A DNA stretch of 39,175 bases from DATFHX01 sp035247945 (GTDB lineage Bacteria > Patescibacteriota > Saccharimonadia > Saccharimonadales > Saccharimonadaceae): NCBI GenBank assembly GCA_035247945.1, contig DATFHX010000006.1, forward strand, positions 1-39,175, given 5' to 3'. The notes beneath the pieces were generated by a model that was given only the letters and a program-made list of their open reading frames with translations, made no database searches and was not told the DNA's origin. Both the position numbers and the translations under genes were made by a program. How positions within the stretch are numbered: position 1 is the first letter of the stretch; each line of letters starts with the position of its first letter. Below, one piece after another: positions 38,139 to 39,175 of this stretch.

Positions 38139-39175
38139 ATGGTGCACACACCCACAAAAATGAAAGCACGGAAATATAAAACCAAGGTGAAGGTACGTGT
38201 TCCATTTTGGCGACGTTGGATTGACGGTATCAAGAAACGATCGAAAGGATTCCTTGCGAGGCGCCCGCACCGCTCGTTACGCCGGACCTATCGTCGAGAC
38301 TACGTACGATCGCTACGATTACCAGGCTACTGGGCATTTACAGTTCAGGTATGGCGTCTTCTCATGGCAAATAAGAAGCTTTTTGGGCTTCTCGCGTTAG
38401 TCTACGCAACTTTGTCGGCGCTGCTTATTGGACTTATCTCTCAAGACTCCTATCAATCGCTTTCAGATACTATCCGTACAACGGGTGCGGATCTCTTTCA
38501 AGGCGGGTGGGGTGAAATTGGAAAAGCATCGCTTCTTCTAGCAAGTAGTGTGACGGGGAATTGGAATCAGCCGCTCACAGAAGCCCAGCAGGTGTACGCT
38601 ATTATTACAGGGCTACTGACCTGGCTTACGGCAGTATGGCTCCTCCGTGTCATTATGGCGGGAGGTAAACCTCGCCTTCGAGATGGTCTCTATTCAGCGG
38701 GTGCGCCTATTATTTCTACATTTATTGTGCTCCTTGTTCTTGTTGTGCAGCTCCTGCCTGTCGCTATCGCCACCGCTGGGTTTGGCGCGGCTATTGCCTC
38801 AGGACTTATAGACGGCGGAGGCGTTGAGGCGATGCTATTTTGGGCTGCATTCACGCTGCTTCTTATGCTGTCGCTCTATTGGATTACAAGCACGCTCCTC
38901 GCGCTTGTAATTGTGACACTTCCTGGAACGTACCCTTTTAAAGCGATTAAAGCAGCTGGGGATCTTGTGGTGGGTCGTCGTATTCGCATTCTCCTACGGC
39001 TCCTTTGGATGGCACTTATCATGGCCATTATTCTTCTTGTTGTTATGGTGCCGATCATTCTCTTCGATGCGTGGCTTAAGGGAATCGTGCCTGCAATTTC
39101 ATGGGTGCCAATCGTGCCAGTACTTCTCGTTGTCGTGAGCTCACTCGCCATCGTCTGGATCTCTTCCTACGTGTA
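38139..39175 (+). CDS. Multi-spanning membrane protein, 3' end outside window
   Basis: An open frame of 345 codons with no stop before the window end. ATG 38139 follows the htpX stop (38136-38138) with no gap. The first 75 residues are very rich in Arg and Lys and cytoplasmic. At least six hydrophobic segments follow (for example LFGLLALVYATLSALLIGLI, AGAPIISTFIVLLVLVVQLL, LLWMALIMAIILLVVMVPIIL, VPIVPVLLVVVSSLAIVWI). I do not recognise the family with confidence; the repeated pairs of helices recall glycerophosphodiesterase-type membrane domains, which is only an impression. Third gene of the lemA-htpX operon. Confidence 0.75.
   Translation, partial: MVHTPTKMKARKYKTKVKVRVPFWRRWIDGIKKRSKGFLARRPHRSLRRTYRRDYVRSLRLPGYWAFTVQVWRLLMANKKLFGLLALVYATLSALLIGLISQDSYQSLSDTIRTTGADLFQGGWGEIGKASLLLASSVTGNWNQPLTEAQQVYAIITGLLTWLTAVWLLRVIMAGGKPRLRDGLYSAGAPIISTFIVLLVLVVQLLPVAIATAGFGAAIASGLIDGGGVEAMLFWAAFTLLLMLSLYWITSTLLALVIVTLPGTYPFKAIKAAGDLVVGRRIRILLRLLWMALIMAIILLVVMVPIILFDAWLKGIVPAISWVPIVPVLLVVVSSLAIVWISSYV

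Noticed and set aside
1..39175. CRISPR array or insertion sequence
   Set aside because: No regularly spaced direct repeats of CRISPR size and no transposase-like frame were seen on either strand.
1..39175. Alternative genetic code with UGA as Gly
   Set aside because: Several genes end at TGA with correct family length (ruvX, apbE, uvrC), so TGA is a stop.

Overview
The window looks like a chromosomal segment of a Candidatus Saccharibacteria (TM7, Candidate Phyla Radiation) bacterium. The evidence is indirect: a stripped-down alanyl-tRNA synthetase, an FtsA-like/baseplate-J-like/RuvX/MltG operon, a type IV pilin-like protein, LysM-CHAP and LemA/HtpX envelope genes, and -10 boxes lying 6 to 11 nt upstream of many start codons (near-leaderless mRNAs). 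TGA is used as a stop (for example ruvX and the ApbE gene), so the UGA=Gly code of SR1/Gracilibacteria does not apply. The assignment is inference; there is no rRNA in the window.

Layout. 1-874 is the 3' end of alaS. 898-1826 holds two GC-rich minus-strand orphan genes with their own hairpin terminators. 1924-6464 is a tight operon: FtsA/PilM-like ATPase, a baseplate-J-like membrane protein, ruvX and mltG. 6810-9296 carries a LysM-CHAP cell-wall hydrolase and obgE. 9297-10222 has no convincing protein gene; it is a strongly promoted, roughly 830-nt, very GC-rich, hairpin-packed locus closed by an inverted repeat and an intrinsic terminator, and it is the most novel object here. 10223-16808 contains sbcB, a small membrane protein, uvrA, an orphan gene, a DedA-family gene and rplY. 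16860-20407 is a minus-strand pair of ABC exporter half-transporters. 20618-24538 holds trhO, an orphan gene, a DHA2-type MFS efflux pump divergent from a MarR regulator with two palindromic operators, and a DUF4342 gene. 24614-27412 is an extracytosolic flavinylation/electron-transfer module: FMN-binding-like protein, ApbE FMN transferase and an RnfD/NqrB-FNR fusion. 27428-33049 holds uvrC, a type IV pilin-like gene, an Xaa-Pro aminopeptidase, a holin-like membrane protein, secG and a membrane-tethered solute-binding protein. 33083-36627 is an accessory-looking stretch with three tRNAs (Leu-GAG, Cys-GCA, Leu-UAA), a divergent nucleoside hydrolase, a zinc-ribbon orphan, an HNH endonuclease lodged between two tRNAs, a cytidine deaminase and a small winged-helix-like protein. 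36697-39175 is a LemA, HtpX, multi-spanning membrane protein operon that runs off the window.

Themes. DNA repair and recombination (sbcB, uvrA, uvrC, ruvX) and translation (alaS, rplY, trhO, tRNAs) form the core. Envelope functions (MltG, CHAP amidase, FtsA-like, pilin, holin, HtpX) and export dominate the remainder. Nucleoside hydrolase plus cytidine deaminase fit a salvage-dependent host-associated lifestyle. A recurring pattern is the short, GC-rich, family-less orphan gene with a Shine-Dalgarno leader and a near-perfect, about 10-bp GC hairpin just after it; this contrasts with the leaderless core genes and suggests a separate class of acquired gene cassettes.
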